From contig CANMWK010000007.1 of NCBI GenBank assembly GCA_947501615.1, forward strand, positions 1 to 64,000: DNA of 64,000 nucleotides, given 5' to 3'. Of the stretch, positions 42,083 through 50,561 are shown in pieces; within the stretch, counting starts at the first letter, position 1; the number at the start of each line of letters is the position of its first letter. Origin of the DNA: an uncultured Tenacibaculum sp. Lineage in GTDB: Bacteria > Bacteroidota > Bacteroidia > Flavobacteriales > Flavobacteriaceae. Below the pieces are notes generated by a model that had not been told where the DNA came from, searched no databases, and saw only the letters and a list, made by a program, of their open reading frames with translations. The position numbers and the translations under genes were made by a program.

Positions 42083-44179
42083 ATGACGTTAACTGAAATA
42101 TTAAGAGATAGTAACTACAAACTAACACAATTTACTTCTGAACAAATACAAACCCTAGAAAAGAATATTTTTTTAAAAGAGGTACGTGGTAAACAAGTAC
42201 CTTATGTAAATTGTTTAGTTAGAAGAAAAGATATTCAACTAAAGCCTGAGGAAGCAGTAAGACAATTGTATTTAATGGTTTTAAATGAACAATACGGTTA
42301 CTCTTTTGATAGAATGGAAATTGAATATGCTGTAAGTTTTGGACGTGAAAAAAAGCGTGCTGATATTGTAATTTTTGATAAGCAAGACACCCGTTCGATT
42401 TACATTATGGTTGAACTTAAAAAACCAAAATTAAAAGACGGAAAAGAGCAACTTAAATCTTATTGTAATGCGACAGGTGCTCCTATTGGGGTTTGGAGTA
42501 ACGGAGATTCAATTTCTTATTACCATAGAAAAGATCCTAATTATTTTGAAGATTTATCTGCAATACCTTCTGCTACAGAAAAGTTATCTGATATTTTAAC
42601 AGAACGTTGGACAATTGAAGACTTAGTTAAAAAAGATAAACTAGTCACCGAAAAAAAATCATTAAAAGATTTGATTTTAGAAATGGAAGACGAAGTTTTG
42701 GCAAATGCTGGTGTAGATGTTTTTGAAGAATTGTTTAAACTTATTTTTACCAAACTATTTGATGAAATGGAAAGCGGGCGTAATAAATCACGCCACTTAC
42801 GTTTCAGAAATTACGGAGATACAGAAACAGAACTAAAAGAAAAAGTTCAAGAAATTTTTGATAATGCAAGAAAAAAATGGGAAGGCGTTTTTTCTGAAGA
42901 CAGTAAAATAATGCTAACGCCTTCTCACTTGTCTGTTTGTGTTTCTTCTTTACAGGATGTGAAGCTCTTTAATTCTAATCTTGATGTAGTAGATGAGGCT
43001 TTTGAATATTTAATTGGTAAAAGTAGTAAAGGAGAAAAAGGGCAATATTTTACACCAAGATATGTAATTGATATGTGTGTAAAAATGATGAATCCACAAG
43101 TGCATGAAACCGTTATGGATACAGCAGCGGGAAGTTGTGGTTTCCCTGTACATTCTATATTCCACGTATGGGAACAAATTCTTAAAGAAAAAGGGATGCC
43201 TAAAAGCCATTTATTTACCTCAGAAGAAAAACCAGTAGAATGTACAGATTATGTACAAAATAAAGTATTTGCTATTGATTTTGACGAAAAAGCAGTTCGT
43301 GTAGCTAGAACTTTAAATTTAATTGCAGGTGATGGACAAACTAACGTTTTACACTTAAATACATTAGATTACGAACGTTGGGATGAAAAAACCGAAGATG
43401 AGCAATGGCAAGACACCTATTACGAAGGTTGGAAAAAATTAAGAAAGTTAAGAACTACAAAAAATAGTAATAGAGATTTTAACTTTGATGTTTTAATGGC
43501 GAACCCTCCATTTGCTGGAGATATCAAAGAAAGTAGAATTTTAGCAAAATACGAACTTGGTAAAAAACCAAACGGAAAATACCAGACCAAAGTTGGTAGA
43601 GATATTTTATTTATTGAGCGTAATTTAGATTTTCTTAAACCAGGAGGAAGAATGGCGGTAGTTTTACCACAAGGTAGATTTAACAATAGCTCTGATAAAG
43701 CTATACGCGATTACATTGCTGAAAAATGTAGGATTTTAGCAGTAGTTGGTTTACATGGCAATGTGTTTAAACCACATACAGGAACAAAAACCTCTGTATT
43801 ATTTGTACAAAAATGGGATGATAAATTATGTCCTAAAAAAGAAGACTATCCAATCTTTTTTGCAACACAACAAGAACCAAGTAAAGACAACAGTGGTGAA
43901 AAGATTTTTGTAAAATACAAGTCTTGGGAATCTAAAAAAGTTAAAGAAAATAAAGAGCAAAGAATATTTGAAAAATTAAAAAAAGATAATATAAATCTTG
44001 ATTCTGATGGAAAGGTTAATATTCCTAAAGATAAATTAGACGAATATATTTTTGATGATCACAATCATTTAATTGTAAAACATGATTTATTTAATCACGA
44101 TGGTTTAACTCAAGATGGTATTGCAGAAGCTTTTTTAGAGTTTGCTAAAAAAGAAAAATTATCTTTTGTGGGAAAGTAA
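42083..44179 (+). CDS. Nuclease-methyltransferase (RM) subunit, BcgI-like
   Basis: From ATG 42083 (TTG 42062 is less likely) this is ~698 aa. The N-terminal ~150 residues are an HSDR_N-like PD-(D/E)xK nuclease, with Asp in RADIVIFD and ExK in YIMVELKKP. A helical linker leads to an N6-adenine methylase: KGQYFTPRYVIDM, motif I DTAAGSCGFP (near 350) and motif IV MANPPFAG (near 475). There is no helicase domain. A fused nuclease-methylase with a separate specificity subunit matches type IIB/IIG systems such as BcgI. It modifies host DNA and cuts unmodified DNA. Confidence 0.85.
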   Translation: MTLTEILRDSNYKLTQFTSEQIQTLEKNIFLKEVRGKQVPYVNCLVRRKDIQLKPEEAVRQLYLMVLNEQYGYSFDRMEIEYAVSFGREKKRADIVIFDKQDTRSIYIMVELKKPKLKDGKEQLKSYCNATGAPIGVWSNGDSISYYHRKDPNYFEDLSAIPSATEKLSDILTERWTIEDLVKKDKLVTEKKSLKDLILEMEDEVLANAGVDVFEELFKLIFTKLFDEMESGRNKSRHLRFRNYGDTETELKEKVQEIFDNARKKWEGVFSEDSKIMLTPSHLSVCVSSLQDVKLFNSNLDVVDEAFEYLIGKSSKGEKGQYFTPRYVIDMCVKMMNPQVHETVMDTAAGSCGFPVHSIFHVWEQILKEKGMPKSHLFTSEEKPVECTDYVQNKVFAIDFDEKAVRVARTLNLIAGDGQTNVLHLNTLDYERWDEKTEDEQWQDTYYEGWKKLRKLRTTKNSNRDFNFDVLMANPPFAGDIKESRILAKYELGKKPNGKYQTKVGRDILFIERNLDFLKPGGRMAVVLPQGRFNNSSDKAIRDYIAEKCRILAVVGLHGNVFKPHTGTKTSVLFVQKWDDKLCPKKEDYPIFFATQQEPSKDNSGEKIFVKYKSWESKKVKENKEQRIFEKLKKDNINLDSDGKVNIPKDKLDEYIFDDHNHLIVKHDLFNHDGLTQDGIAEAFLEFAKKEKLSFVGK

Positions 44180-44211
44180 ACAGCCCTTTTAACGAAATTC
44201 GATATAACGAA

Positions 44212-45639
44212 TTGTTAGAAGGGCTAGAAATAAAAATTAAACAATTATCAGAAACACTAGATAATAAAGATTTTAGAGTAGATAGTCAATTTTACACCAA
44301 GGAACCATACAAAAACCCTGAATTAAATTATGATAAAATTGGAAATTTAATTCATAATGCGCAATATGGTATTTCTATAGCAATGAATGAAGACTCTATT
44401 GGATACCCTATTTATAGAATGAACGAAATACACAATATGCTTTGTGATATTGAGGTTTCTAAAACAGCAGATATAAATACGAATGAATTAAAAAACTTCA
44501 AATTAAATGATAGAGATGTAGTTTTTAATAGAACAAATTCATTTGAATGGGTTGGTAGAACAGGACTTTATAAAAAGTTGGATGATAGAGATTTTGTCTT
44601 TGCTTCTTATCTTGTCCGTTTCATTCCAAATGAAAAATATTTATTGCCTGAATATTTAACATCTTTTTTAAATTCTAAATATGGTGTAAATGATATAAAA
44701 AGAAGGGCTAGACAATCTATAAATCAAACAAATGTAAACCCTGAGGAAGTTAAATCAATTGAAATACCAACATTATCTTTAAACTTTCAAAATAAAATTA
44801 AAAAATGCTTTGATATTGGTTTTAACAATAAAGTAGTTTCAAAGCAAATCTACGCTGATGCAGAAAACCTATTGCTAAAAGAAATAGGTCTACAAGATTT
44901 TACACCAAGTAAAGAACCTGTAAACATTAAAAATTTTAAAGATAGTTTTGCAACTAGTGGAAGGTTAGATGCAGAGTATTATCAACCAAAATATGATGAT
45001 TATTCAAAATTAATCAACAATTATTCAGGTGGTTCGGAAGCTATTGTCACAATTTGTAATTTAAAAGGTAAAAATTTCAAACCCGAAGATGATAAAACCT
45101 ATAATTATATTGAATTATCAAATGTTGGAAAAACTGGGGATATTAATGGTTGTACAGTCAATTTAGGAAAAGAGTTACCTTCAAGAGCAAGAAGAAAAGT
45201 AAATACTGGAGATGTTATAATTAGTTCTATTGAAGGCAGTTTAGAATCTTGTGCTATGGTAACGAAGGAATACAATAACGCTTTATGTTCAACAGGTTTT
45301 TACGTTATTAATTCAGATATTATAAACTCTGAAAGTTTATTGGTTTTGTTTAAATCAGACTTAATGCAAAATGTTTTGAAGCAGAATTGCTCGGGAACTA
45401 TTTTAACTTCTTTAAATAAGGATGATTTTATAAAAATCAGAATACCTAAAATCAAGGAAAACATACAGAAAAATATAAAAAGCTTAATTGAACAAAGTTT
45501 TTCATTGAAGAAACAAAGTGAGTATTTATTAGAAGTTGCTAAAAAAGCAGTTGAGATTGCTATTGAAGAAAATGAAGGTATTGCAATTAAGTATATTACT
45601 AAAGAGTCCAATTTTAAAGTACATGATATAATATTTTAA
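44212..45639 (+). CDS. Specificity subunit (HsdS-like) of the BcgI-like system
   Basis: A 475-aa DNA-recognition subunit with two target-recognition domains: TRD1 ~1-200 (RVDSQFYTKEPYK, LPEYLTSFLNSKYG) and TRD2 ~245-440 (SGRLDAEYYQPKY), each followed by a helical spacer, so it reads a bipartite target. The start is TTG at 44212, 32 bp after the methylase stop; the frame is open back to 44149 but no ATG is present. The only internal partner is the gene upstream, so the pair is complete for cutting and methylation. Confidence 0.87.
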   Translation: MLEGLEIKIKQLSETLDNKDFRVDSQFYTKEPYKNPELNYDKIGNLIHNAQYGISIAMNEDSIGYPIYRMNEIHNMLCDIEVSKTADINTNELKNFKLNDRDVVFNRTNSFEWVGRTGLYKKLDDRDFVFASYLVRFIPNEKYLLPEYLTSFLNSKYGVNDIKRRARQSINQTNVNPEEVKSIEIPTLSLNFQNKIKKCFDIGFNNKVVSKQIYADAENLLLKEIGLQDFTPSKEPVNIKNFKDSFATSGRLDAEYYQPKYDDYSKLINNYSGGSEAIVTICNLKGKNFKPEDDKTYNYIELSNVGKTGDINGCTVNLGKELPSRARRKVNTGDVIISSIEGSLESCAMVTKEYNNALCSTGFYVINSDIINSESLLVLFKSDLMQNVLKQNCSGTILTSLNKDDFIKIRIPKIKENIQKNIKSLIEQSFSLKKQSEYLLEVAKKAVEIAIEENEGIAIKYITKESNFKVHDIIF

Positions 45640-45643
45640 TTTA

Positions 45644-45676
45644 AATAAAACAGAGGGAAAACCCCTCTGTTTTATT
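45644..45676. terminator. Bidirectional terminator between hsdS and the leftward block
   Basis: AATAAAACAGAGGG (45644-45657) pairs perfectly with CCCTCTGTTTTATT (45663-45676), 14 bp. It serves both the specificity gene from the left and the leftward genes ending at 45675. Confidence 0.9.
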
Positions 45677-45857
45677 ATACTAAATCATATAGCTCTAAAA
45701 ACTTTTGTACCTCATTAGGTCTAAGATTCTTTTTAAATTTTGCTATTGCTAAAGGTAATTTTCTATTGTTAGCAATAATTTCGTTTATCGTTGCTCGCAT
45801 TTCACCATCTGGTAAATAGAAATACTTTTCAAACAATTTTTTTTTCGTGTAAATCAT
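45675..45857 (-). CDS. Small protein, 60 aa
   Basis: A basic, helical 60-aa protein (KKLFEKYFYLPDGEMRATINEI, then LRPNEVQKFLELYDLV), the last gene of the leftward replication block. No family is recognised. It lies 7 bp after the 207-aa gene. Confidence 0.5.
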   Translation of the reverse strand: MIYTKKKLFEKYFYLPDGEMRATINEIIANNRKLPLAIAKFKKNLRPNEVQKFLELYDLV

Positions 45858-45864
45858 AACTCAT

Positions 45865-46488
45865 TTAATATTTTTCTTCATACCTAAATCCTGTAAGGTT
45901 ATCCTCATTATCGTATAGATATACCTTTTTTGTTTTATGTACATGCCCCGTACTTCCAAACATGCTTATATATCTTATTAAATTTGGTTTATCCTCTCTA
46001 TAAAAATAATTCAAGGTAACTCTTATAGTAAAGGTTGTAAATTGACAGAAAAACTCTTCTTGCACTAATTTTCCATCCCTCCAAACTCCATCTCCTGAAT
46101 AAATATTATGCTCTTTAGCAAACACTAACATTTTTTCAAAAGTATTGGCAAGTAAATATTCTACATACCTAGGATCGTTTTCTTTACGTAAAGGTTGTGG
46201 ATCTTCTTTTGGTGGCAAAACATTACCACTAACCACAATACGCTTACTCAATGCACTTTTTAAACTCTTAACATCTCCATTAAAATTTTCGCCTCCTATA
46301 TCTTTTACTGCACTTGCAAGAATTGAAATTCCTAAATGTTCATTCATGTAAGTAGGCGAGTTTGTAATTAAAATTGCGTTTTTCTTGCGTGGGTGCTGGT
46401 GTATATACATACTCGGTAAAATATGCAGTATCTCACCGTCAGTCTTCATAATTACTATGTTTCCGTTGTCTTCTTGTCTAATTCTCAT
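45865..46488 (-). CDS. Protein of unknown function, 207 aa
   Basis: A soluble alpha/beta protein with basic N-terminus (MRIRQEDNGNIVIMKTDGE), a central region (SKRIVVSGNVLPPKEDPQPLR) and aromatic-rich strands near 150-185. I do not recognise it. Its ATG overlaps the small upstream gene by 11 bp. Within a block led by a probable replication protein, an early or regulatory role is likely. Confidence 0.5.
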   Translation of the reverse strand: MRIRQEDNGNIVIMKTDGEILHILPSMYIHQHPRKKNAILITNSPTYMNEHLGISILASAVKDIGGENFNGDVKSLKSALSKRIVVSGNVLPPKEDPQPLRKENDPRYVEYLLANTFEKMLVFAKEHNIYSGDGVWRDGKLVQEEFFCQFTTFTIRVTLNYFYREDKPNLIRYISMFGSTGHVHKTKKVYLYDNEDNLTGFRYEEKY

Positions 46489-46609
46489 TTTGCTGTTTTT
46501 TTAATTGTTCTTCTTTTTTGCGTTTTTCTTGCATTTTCTTGCGTTCATTTTTTTGTAACCAAAAAATTCTATCCTCTTCAAGTTCTTGCCATTTCTCATA
46601 CGTGTTCAT
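46478..46609 (-). CDS. Small charged coiled-coil protein, 43 aa
   Basis: The ATG at 46609 opens MNTYEKWQELEEDRIFW, followed by alternating Lys, Glu, Arg and Gln to the TAG at 46478-46480. It overlaps the next gene by 11 bp, which supports translation. No function is recognised. Confidence 0.45.
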   Translation of the reverse strand: MNTYEKWQELEEDRIFWLQKNERKKMQEKRKKEEQLKKQQNEN

Positions 46610-46618
46610 AAGCTTTTT

Positions 46619-46876
46619 TTATTTGTTTTTGTAAAAGTTGATTACTAGATGACGATTCTTTCTATACCAATTACGATAAAATGCCTCAATGGTTTTACCC
46701 ATGACTACAAAAGCACTCATAGTTTCCCCTAGATTCTTAATATAACCCTGATAAAAAACATGAGCATCTCGTATTGGATGGCATGTACCATCCACAATTT
46801 TAAATAATCGTTTTCCTCGTGCTACCTTAGCTGTTAATAGACAGTTTAGGTTTTTTTGTGAATTTTTCTTGTTCAT
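46619..46876 (-). CDS. Small basic protein, 85 aa
   Basis: A Lys/Arg-rich protein with aromatic residues near its C-terminus (AFYRNWYRKNRHLVINFYKNK). It may bind nucleic acid. No family is recognised. It lies in the leftward block, 9 bp before the 43-aa gene. Confidence 0.45.
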   Translation of the reverse strand: MNKKNSQKNLNCLLTAKVARGKRLFKIVDGTCHPIRDAHVFYQGYIKNLGETMSAFVVMGKTIEAFYRNWYRKNRHLVINFYKNK

Positions 46877-46906
46877 CTTTCCTCATTATTTAATTAATTT
46901 TTCTCT

Positions 46907-47200
46907 TTATATACTCACAATGATGTCCTTAGTGAAATTATCATAAAACATCACTTTGTTAGTTACTGCATTGTATACAGACTTTTGGAAACGATTATAC
47001 ATGCTATCAATAATAAGTTGTATAGGTTTACCATTCATTGCTATTGGACTATACCAAACTGGATTAGCATAGCTATTATTTCCGTTTTTGTATTTAAGTT
47101 CGTTATTTCCCGTTTTTAGTAATATGACCATTTTTACAGCACTACAAGTAGCACAAGTAATTTTTTGATTTTTACCACATTTGCATTGGTTCTTTTTCAT
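46907..47200 (-). CDS. Small zinc-ribbon-like protein, 97 aa
   Basis: The N-terminus has four closely spaced Cys (QCKCGKNQKITCATCSAVK), which could hold one zinc ion. The remaining ~75 residues are beta-rich with no known motif. It follows the probable replication gene by 21 bp. Confidence 0.5.
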   Translation of the reverse strand: MKKNQCKCGKNQKITCATCSAVKMVILLKTGNNELKYKNGNNSYANPVWYSPIAMNGKPIQLIIDSMYNRFQKSVYNAVTNKVMFYDNFTKDIIVSI

Positions 47201-47221
47201 TGTCTTTATAATTCTCCTTTT

Positions 47222-49087
47222 TTAGCATTGTTTATGTTCTAGTGCTTTGGTAAGCTCCAACAAATATTCATGAGGCAAGTTATCTTGCACATAATGAAAC
47301 AACTGTTTTGCAGTATATTTCCCTTTTTTATACGCTGTAATGGCGTTTGATAACCTACGTTTTGCGTTTTGCTTGCGTATCCTTGCGTTTTCATTGCGCT
47401 TTTTTGCTTGCTGTTCTTGCGCTTTTTTCTTTTGGTATTTTAGATGTGAAAGCCATACAGAATGCAAGCCAAAAAAGCCTATCCCGCTTGAACATTTTCG
47501 AGTAACATCAAAATATAAACAAGGGTATAAAGCTGAATGATTGCGTTTTAAAAACCACTTGCGAGCAAATTCTAATTTAAAACGGTACTCTTTTAACTTT
47601 TCGATCAGTGTTTCTTTTTGAGTAAGCCCATCAAATAATACACCATTCAACTCATCAATAGCCTTTTTCCAACTGCCCATGTATACCGAATTGTGGTGTT
47701 TCCAAATCTTTGCTGAGGATTTAATAAAATCCTGTATTAGAACGGCTCTAAATTCTTGTGTAGTTATATTTGCGTATTGCGCAATCTTACGCAAATAGTG
47801 ATAGGAAAGCACTGTGTATTGATTGTGTTTGCCTGCTGTTAGTTCTTTGGCAAGGCTATTATCATCGGTAATTTTTGCCAAAAAATTACGAGTTAACACC
47901 GCATTTGTTCCGTTTTTTTCGGACGCAGTTTGTAAAAAATCTGGCAATAATTTGCGCATGGTGTTTTTATCCTTTTGCGCCCCTGTGCTTTTTGTAGTGC
48001 TTATCCTGCTGGTGTTCTTGTAGCCGTCCGCAGGACATACGTCTGCTTCCGTAGTCGAACCGCATTTATCACCAACTATGAAATTTTCATAGTCTTTTAT
48101 TTCTTTTCTTTTTAAATATATACTACTATCATTATTATCATGTAAATCTTTCTCGCACTTTGTAGTAAATGATTGATTTTGTGGGTGTTGTTTTTTTGGA
48201 AATTTCCCCTCTAAAATCTGTACTATTGCTGTATTAAAATGTACTGTAATAGGTTTGTATTGATTAACATACTCATAGTTTATAAGTATCCCTGCTTCAC
48301 GAAGCCTTTTAATATGATTTTGCGCTGTTTTCTTACACAAATCTAATCTTGGTATTCCTGAAATAGTATGATTGGCTAATTTGCGGTTATCGATCTTTAA
48401 TTTTGGTACATTGTTTTTATGTACTCGTGTAGATTTGCCTAACCCTTGTAAATAGTTATTACGAGTTTGTAACTGTGAGATATAAAAGCCTAGCAGTACG
48501 TTAAATACTAGCTCACTTGTATACTTTACCTTTTGAATACGCTTTTTAGGGATATAGTTTACCTGTAATTCAGTATTAAGTGCCGCTACAGCTTTATTGT
48601 ATTCCCTTGGTAGTAATCCTTTAGGGTTTTCTTGTAGTGCTGTGATCTTCTTTAGCTCATTATCACCAAGCTCAATACTAAAGGGTGCTACTACAGTAGT
48701 ATTGTACTTGGATATCTCCTTATTTTGTTTGGTTACCTCAATATTGTATTGATATACATACTTTCGGTAGTTGTCCATAGCTTTTTTCATACCCTGTCTA
48801 TTCAGGTAAGGAAAATTGATATAATTATAATCAATTGCGTTTTCTTGCGTTTGCTCTGCGCCTCTTTTTAAAAGTAATAAACCATGTCTGGTATTAAAAT
48901 CCGCTACAGCCTTATTATATGCTGTAACATTAAGTCGATTGCGCTGTGCATTATCCTTAAATATTTGAATAGCTTGCCTAGTAATTGCGTTAAGACTAAT
49001 TGTAGCTAAATATGAACGGACACGAGTATTATACGCTCCTATAGCAGTTACTATAATTTTGGTTTCTTTTTCTTGCGTTTTTTTCAT
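47222..49087 (-). CDS. Probable replication protein with winged-helix domain, 621 aa
   Basis: A large basic protein. Its first half is helical and contains repeated short elements of the form YNKAVADFN, YNTR and YNKAVAALN at about six places. A winged-helix segment lies near 245-300 (RLDLCKKTAQNHIKRLREAGILINYEYV), like the DNA-binding domains of plasmid and phage initiators. The C-terminal ~90 residues are Lys/Arg-rich. It is the first gene after the repressor-controlled promoter region and by position resembles a replication initiator. I see no polymerase, helicase or relaxase motif. Confidence 0.45.
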   Translation of the reverse strand: MKKTQEKETKIIVTAIGAYNTRVRSYLATISLNAITRQAIQIFKDNAQRNRLNVTAYNKAVADFNTRHGLLLLKRGAEQTQENAIDYNYINFPYLNRQGMKKAMDNYRKYVYQYNIEVTKQNKEISKYNTTVVAPFSIELGDNELKKITALQENPKGLLPREYNKAVAALNTELQVNYIPKKRIQKVKYTSELVFNVLLGFYISQLQTRNNYLQGLGKSTRVHKNNVPKLKIDNRKLANHTISGIPRLDLCKKTAQNHIKRLREAGILINYEYVNQYKPITVHFNTAIVQILEGKFPKKQHPQNQSFTTKCEKDLHDNNDSSIYLKRKEIKDYENFIVGDKCGSTTEADVCPADGYKNTSRISTTKSTGAQKDKNTMRKLLPDFLQTASEKNGTNAVLTRNFLAKITDDNSLAKELTAGKHNQYTVLSYHYLRKIAQYANITTQEFRAVLIQDFIKSSAKIWKHHNSVYMGSWKKAIDELNGVLFDGLTQKETLIEKLKEYRFKLEFARKWFLKRNHSALYPCLYFDVTRKCSSGIGFFGLHSVWLSHLKYQKKKAQEQQAKKRNENARIRKQNAKRRLSNAITAYKKGKYTAKQLFHYVQDNLPHEYLLELTKALEHKQC

Positions 49088-49104
49088 AACTTTACATTCT
49101 TAAG

Positions 49105-49273
49105 ACTACCGACGGGTAGTTTCTTTTTCTTTTTCATAGCAATTTTCCCGCTCAATTTTTGAGTGGGTTTTTTTATGTTTTTTACTTTCTTTCAGTCTTT
49201 TGTATAGCTAAAAGAAGTTTATGTTCGTAGTTGATTGGAAATAAGCAACCCACCCAAAAAAATGAGTTGCTTA
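49105..49273. other. Three hairpins between the replication gene and the 85-aa gene
   Basis: The 205-bp gap 49088-49292 has no ORF. ACTACC/GGTAGT (49105-49110, 49115-49120) and CCCGCTCA/TGAGTGGG (49147-49154, 49160-49167) are each followed by T-rich sequence on the plus strand; TAAGCAAC/GTTGCTTA (49242-49249, 49266-49273) lies next to the stop of the 85-aa gene. The last may end that gene's transcript; the first two form a leader for the replication gene and could attenuate it. An origin is also possible. Confidence 0.4.
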
Positions 49274-49292
49274 AAGTGTCGATAAGTACTAC

Positions 49293-49550
49293 TTATCCTG
49301 TGGTGAGATTATATATTTCAATGTCCTTTTCCTTCATTTTTTGTAAACGTTGCCTTACTTCTTTGTTATGATTCTTTTTTAGTAATTGATAAAAATACTC
49401 TTCATTGTAAGGGTGCTTTTTAACTTTAGGTTTATCCTTTTTTTTCTTTTCTTCATTTTCACTAGATATAACAGACAAAAACAAAGCTCTCTCATCTGGA
49501 GAAAGTTTGCCAAAATGTTGCATTGTTAATATCAAGTTGTTCTTTTTCAT
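49293..49550 (-). CDS. Small charged protein, 85 aa
   Basis: A helical protein (NLILTMQHFGKLSPDERALF) with a Lys/Glu-rich linker and a second helix (EVRQRLQKMKEKD). It is the first leftward gene after the repressor-controlled promoter at 49558-49667, so it is probably an early regulatory gene, in the place of Cro or an antirepressor. It has no clear HTH. Confidence 0.5.
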   Translation of the reverse strand: MKKNNLILTMQHFGKLSPDERALFLSVISSENEEKKKKDKPKVKKHPYNEEYFYQLLKKNHNKEVRQRLQKMKEKDIEIYNLTTG

Positions 49551-49557
49551 AGCTTTT

Positions 49558-49667
49558 AAACGACAAAAGTCGTTTTATTGTGTTTTTATGTTATATTTGC
49601 ATACAACACAATGCAAATATAGCTACAAATGTCGTTAAAAAACAAATCAAAAGCGATAAATGTCGTC
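49558..49667. promoter_or_regulatory. Operator and face-to-face promoters of the repressor region
   Basis: AAACGACAAAAGTCGTTT (49558-49575) is a palindrome with TGTCGTT-type half sites; two more such sites occur at 49627-49636 and 49658-49667 at the start of the repressor gene. Between them lies a perfect inverted repeat, TATATTTGCAT (49592-49602) and ATGCAAATATA (49611-49621), holding a -7 box on each strand. The minus -33 (CAAA, 49643-49646) lies inside the repressor gene. The S24 protein probably binds the TGTCGTT sites. Confidence 0.65.
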
Positions 49668-50366
49668 GATTTTAAATACAGGCTTATAGAGTATCTTGAT
49701 TATAAAGGTATTAGTAAAAAAGAATTTTACGATACTACTACAATAAAAAGAGGCTTTTTGGACACAGATAAGCTATCAAGGGGAGTTACAAACACCAATA
49801 TAGGTTTGATTGTTGAAAATTATCGAGATGTAAATTTACAATGGCTTTTGCTTGGTTTAGGTGATATGATTATGAAATTTGATCCAGAACCCGAAGATGC
49901 AATACAAAAAGAAAATGAACATTTTAAATTTGTTCCTTTGATTAACAAAAGAGCTAGAGCAGGGTTTTTATCTGGTTGGGAAGATGATGAATATATGGAA
50001 GAGTTACCTAAAATTCCATGGGAAGTAGATAGGGAGTATAAAGGAAATTATTTAACATTTGAAGTCGTTGGCGATAGTATGGAATGTGATAGCCCCAGGG
50101 ATAGTATTCTGGAAGGGGATTTACTTTTAGGTAGAGAGGTAAGAAAGGAATACTGGACGAGTAAACTTCATATAAATAAATGGGATTTTATAATTGTTCA
50201 CAAAACTAAAGGTATACTTGTGAAAAGAATAAAGGAACATGATGTGAATACAGGGCAATTAATTTTACATAGTTTAAATCCTTACTACGAGGATCAAATT
50301 GTATATGTAGAAGATTTAAACGCCATATATAATATCATAGATATAAAAAGAAGTAGAAGAAGGTGA
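49629..50366 (+). CDS. S24/LexA-family (CI-like) repressor
   Basis: A 245-aa repressor. The N-terminal ~75 residues hold a helix-turn-helix-like domain (DYKGISKKEFYDTTTIKRGFL, then NIGLIVENYRDVNLQWLLLG). The C-terminal peptidase S24 domain has Ser in VVGDSMECDSP (near 155) and Lys in GILVKRIKE (near 204), the dyad used for self-cleavage. It is likely to hold the element silent and to be cleaved during RecA-dependent DNA damage. It is divergent from the 85-aa gene and starts inside its own operator region. Confidence 0.85.
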   Translation: MSLKNKSKAINVVDFKYRLIEYLDYKGISKKEFYDTTTIKRGFLDTDKLSRGVTNTNIGLIVENYRDVNLQWLLLGLGDMIMKFDPEPEDAIQKENEHFKFVPLINKRARAGFLSGWEDDEYMEELPKIPWEVDREYKGNYLTFEVVGDSMECDSPRDSILEGDLLLGREVRKEYWTSKLHINKWDFIIVHKTKGILVKRIKEHDVNTGQLILHSLNPYYEDQIVYVEDLNAIYNIIDIKRSRRR

Positions 50367-50405
50367 TTATGTGTTTGATTATCTGTGTATTTATTTCTAT
50401 TTTTG

Positions 50406-50468
50406 ATGTTCAAAACAGTACCTAAAAAAGTACCTGTTATTACAAAAAGTAGACTAAATAAGTATTAA
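50406..50468 (+). pseudogene. Remnant of an integrase N-terminus near attR
   Basis: The frame from ATG 50406 reads FKTVPKKVPVITKSR and stops after 20 codons. It matches FDRKKVPEKVPVISIKK at the start of the element's integrase, and the DNA is 21/23 identical at 50418-50440. Upstream codons (YLFLFLM) also resemble KNFIFFD. It is either a decayed copy of an integrase gene start or a conserved arm-binding site that happens to resemble coding sequence. Confidence 0.5.
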
Positions 50469-50507
50469 TCTGGTAAATATTGAAAAACAGTAAATATTTG
50501 ATTTTTA

Positions 50508-50561
50508 GTACCAAAGGTGGGACTCGAACCCACACGCTCTAATGAGCATCGGATTTTGAAT
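50508..50561. repeat. attR: 54-bp direct repeat within tRNA-Leu
   Basis: Identical to 21684-21737. It forms the 3' part of the intact tRNA gene; the remaining 5' part (50562-50592) is host sequence. The element therefore supplies a new tRNA 3' end on integration, and the exchange point must lie within these 54 bp. Confidence 0.93.

Noticed and set aside
42083..44179. Classical type I HsdM
   Set aside because: The N-terminal PD-(D/E)xK nuclease is fused to the methylase and there is no HsdR helicase gene nearby, so a type IIB/IIG arrangement fits better.
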